64,000 nucleotides of DNA from contig JAJZGF010000005.1 of assembly GCA_021805025.1 (NCBI GenBank), positions 1 to 64,000 of the forward strand, in the 5' to 3' direction. Position 1 is the first letter of the stretch. Each line of letters opens with the position of its first letter. Source of the stretch: Acidobacteriota bacterium (GTDB taxonomy: Bacteria > Acidobacteriota > Terriglobia > Terriglobales > Acidobacteriaceae). The notes beneath the pieces were generated by a model. That model ran no database searches, was not told the DNA's origin, and saw nothing but the letters and a program-made list of their open reading frames with translations. Positions 62,733-64,000 of this stretch are shown here, piece by piece. A program made the translations under genes and the position numbers.

Positions 62733-63725
62733 TTACTTGCCACCCTCCAGCCAGCCGCGCGTCTGCAAAAGCTGGCGCTGATCCAGCGACCACACCTTGC
62801 CCGTCAGCTCATCCGCGGCCTTGCCTTCGCGCGCCGATTTGTCGTACTCGCTCGCCATCGCCTGCATCTTGGCGTCCAGGTCGTCCACAAAGTTCAGCAC
62901 CAGCGCCTCGGGGATCATGGGCAGCTTGGGCGAGCCGAACTCCAGCTTTCCGTGGTGAGACAGAATCATGTGCTCCACCAGCACCTTCAGCCGCGGTGGA
63001 AAGCCCGGCAGGCTGTCGATGGTCTTGTCCACTCGCGCAATGCCCATCTGGATGTGCCCCAGCAGCGTGCCTTCCACCGTGTACTCAAAACCCGCATCCC
63101 AGGCCAGTTCCTCCACCTTGCCAATATCGTGCAGCACCACTCCGGTCAGCAGCAGGTCCCGGTGCAGCATGGGATAATGCGGCGCAATGCGATCGGCCAG
63201 CTTCAGCAGGCTCACCACATGCTCCAGCAGTCCGCCCAGCCACGCATGGTGCAGTTGGCGCGCCGCCGGCGCCTCGCGATACGCCTTTGCCAACGCGGCG
63301 TCACTCAGCAGCGTGGTCAACAGCAGCTTCAGGTGCGGCTCCGTAAAGCTCTCCACAAAGCCCGTCAGCTCCCGCCACAGCGCGTCCACGTCGTATGTCG
63401 TCGAGGGCAGCAGGTCCGTCTTGTCGGTCTCCGCCCCGGTCGCCTTGCGCAACTGGTCTACTTTCATCTGCAGCCGATCGTCAAAACGCGCAACACTGCC
63501 CCGCGCCTTCACCACATCGCCGCGCTCCACGTCCTTGGCAATCCGCGGGTCGGCCGGATCCCACACCCGCGCCTCGACCTGGCCCGTCTTGTCGCCCAGA
63601 ATCAGGTTCAGATACGGCTTGTTTGTCTTGGTCGTCCGCTGCTGCTTCAGCAGCACAATGAAAAAACTGTCAAACGCCCGCCCTTCTTCAAGGCTGGCCA
63701 GGTCCGCAATGTATAGGTCTTTCAT
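62733..63725 (-). CDS. YhaM-like 3-prime exoribonuclease (OB fold plus HD domain)
   Basis: 330 residues. An OB-fold (FIVLLKQQRTTKTNKPYLNL, about 10-90) is followed by an HD domain with LLEHVVSLLKL, VLHDIGKVEEL and ILSHHGKLEFG, the metal ligands. YhaM enzymes trim RNA or single-stranded DNA 3-prime ends. The ATG is the only in-frame start near the OB fold. Confidence 0.92.
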   Translation of the reverse strand: MKDLYIADLASLEEGRAFDSFFIVLLKQQRTTKTNKPYLNLILGDKTGQVEARVWDPADPRIAKDVERGDVVKARGSVARFDDRLQMKVDQLRKATGAETDKTDLLPSTTYDVDALWRELTGFVESFTEPHLKLLLTTLLSDAALAKAYREAPAARQLHHAWLGGLLEHVVSLLKLADRIAPHYPMLHRDLLLTGVVLHDIGKVEELAWDAGFEYTVEGTLLGHIQMGIARVDKTIDSLPGFPPRLKVLVEHMILSHHGKLEFGSPKLPMIPEALVLNFVDDLDAKMQAMASEYDKSAREGKAADELTGKVWSLDQRQLLQTRGWLEGGK

Positions 63726-63849
63726 CCTGCCCGTCAGATTAACGCACCGGGCCGTCGCTGCAAAGCAAACCTTCCCTCAAGCAATCCGGGCAAAAACAGC
63801 AAAAGCCCAGATCGCTCCGGGCCCTGCCTCCGTTCAAAGCTTCCGTTGA

Positions 63850-64000
63850 TTATTGCGGCGTGGGTGCCGGTGCCGGGGCCGGGGCGTTACCCGGCTGCGC
63901 CTGGTCTTTGTCGTCCGCCTTCTTGCTGCGGTCGCTCAGACGCGTCTTCTCTCCCGTGGTCGTCGCCTGCTTCTTGTTCTTGCTCGCCACCTGATGCCCA
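63850..64000 (-). CDS. C-terminal tail of an unknown protein (start beyond the window)
   Basis: Only the last 49 residues are present, rich in Lys and Asp and then a Pro/Ala run (NAPAPAPAPTPQ), as often seen at the end of acidobacterial secreted or nucleic-acid-binding proteins. No function can be assigned. A short hairpin GCCC/GGGC (63805-63822) next to T-rich sequence on the minus strand may be its terminator. Confidence 0.6.
   Translation of the reverse strand, partial: GHQVASKNKKQATTTGEKTRLSDRSKKADDKDQAQPGNAPAPAPAPTPQ

Noticed and set aside
1-64000. tRNA, rRNA or CRISPR array
   Set aside because: No cloverleaf with a TTCRA arm, no rRNA-like sequence and no regularly spaced repeats were found by eye.

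Overview
The window looks like a piece of an Acidobacteriota chromosome (class Terriglobia is the best guess). The reasons are the high G+C, strong codon bias, tandem FG-GAP/VCBS proteins with an ASPIC/UnbV tail, many secreted hydrolases (S9, S41, GH29, GH31, GH32), OB-fold/HD YhaM, LpxC and other Gram-negative envelope genes, and abundant small palindromic repeats. No rRNA, tRNA, CRISPR array, phage gene or transposase was recognised. The assignment rests on gene content only.

Layout. 1-6 kb: a truncated radical SAM gene diverging from a tandem UspA protein, then two paralogous secreted VCBS proteins. 6-11 kb: a low-affinity iron permease, CsbD, a small membrane protein, ComF, an HNH nuclease, and a sulfide:quinone-reductase-like flavoprotein followed by a 50-residue gene. 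11-18.6 kb: a secreted LolA-like protein, a 7-TM histidine-kinase-like protein that has lost its key residues, an S9 peptidase, two VapBC modules and recX. 18.7-31.5 kb: housekeeping genes (alaS with an insertion, mutY, maf) mixed with an OMP, OsmC, two Ntn-asparaginases, an antiporter and a nucleoside permease. 31.6-43.2 kb: an S41 protease and a secreted carbohydrate-degrading group (GH31, GH29, GH32) with a metallophosphoesterase. The GH29 gene carries two palindromic elements in frame. 43.3-48.6 kb: an accessory stretch with an orphan ABC ATPase, an Mrr-type restriction gene bracketed by identical palindromes, dense repeat arrays, a lower-G+C ArsR-SRPBCC-DoxX operon, and a tetraheme cytochrome. 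48.6-64 kb: FKBP, TauE, M20 peptidase, LpxC, an MBL hydrolase, a lactonase, HDOD, a DUF2339-like protein and a tetraheme cytochrome-FeS-NrfD electron-transfer operon, then YhaM.

Links between parts. Near-perfect GTGA-N6-TCAC boxes (Crp/Fnr-like) precede the UspA/radical SAM pair, the soluble tetraheme cytochrome and the cytochrome-FeS-NrfD operon, which suggests one respiratory regulon. The GH31, GH29 and GH32 enzymes all have export signals and could act together on plant polysaccharides. The most unusual sequence features are the palindromic repeat families, the in-frame palindromes of the fucosidase, the catalytically dead histidine kinase, the AT-richer insertion in alaS and the matching patch in the S9 gene. 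All family names come from reading motifs by eye; no database search was run.
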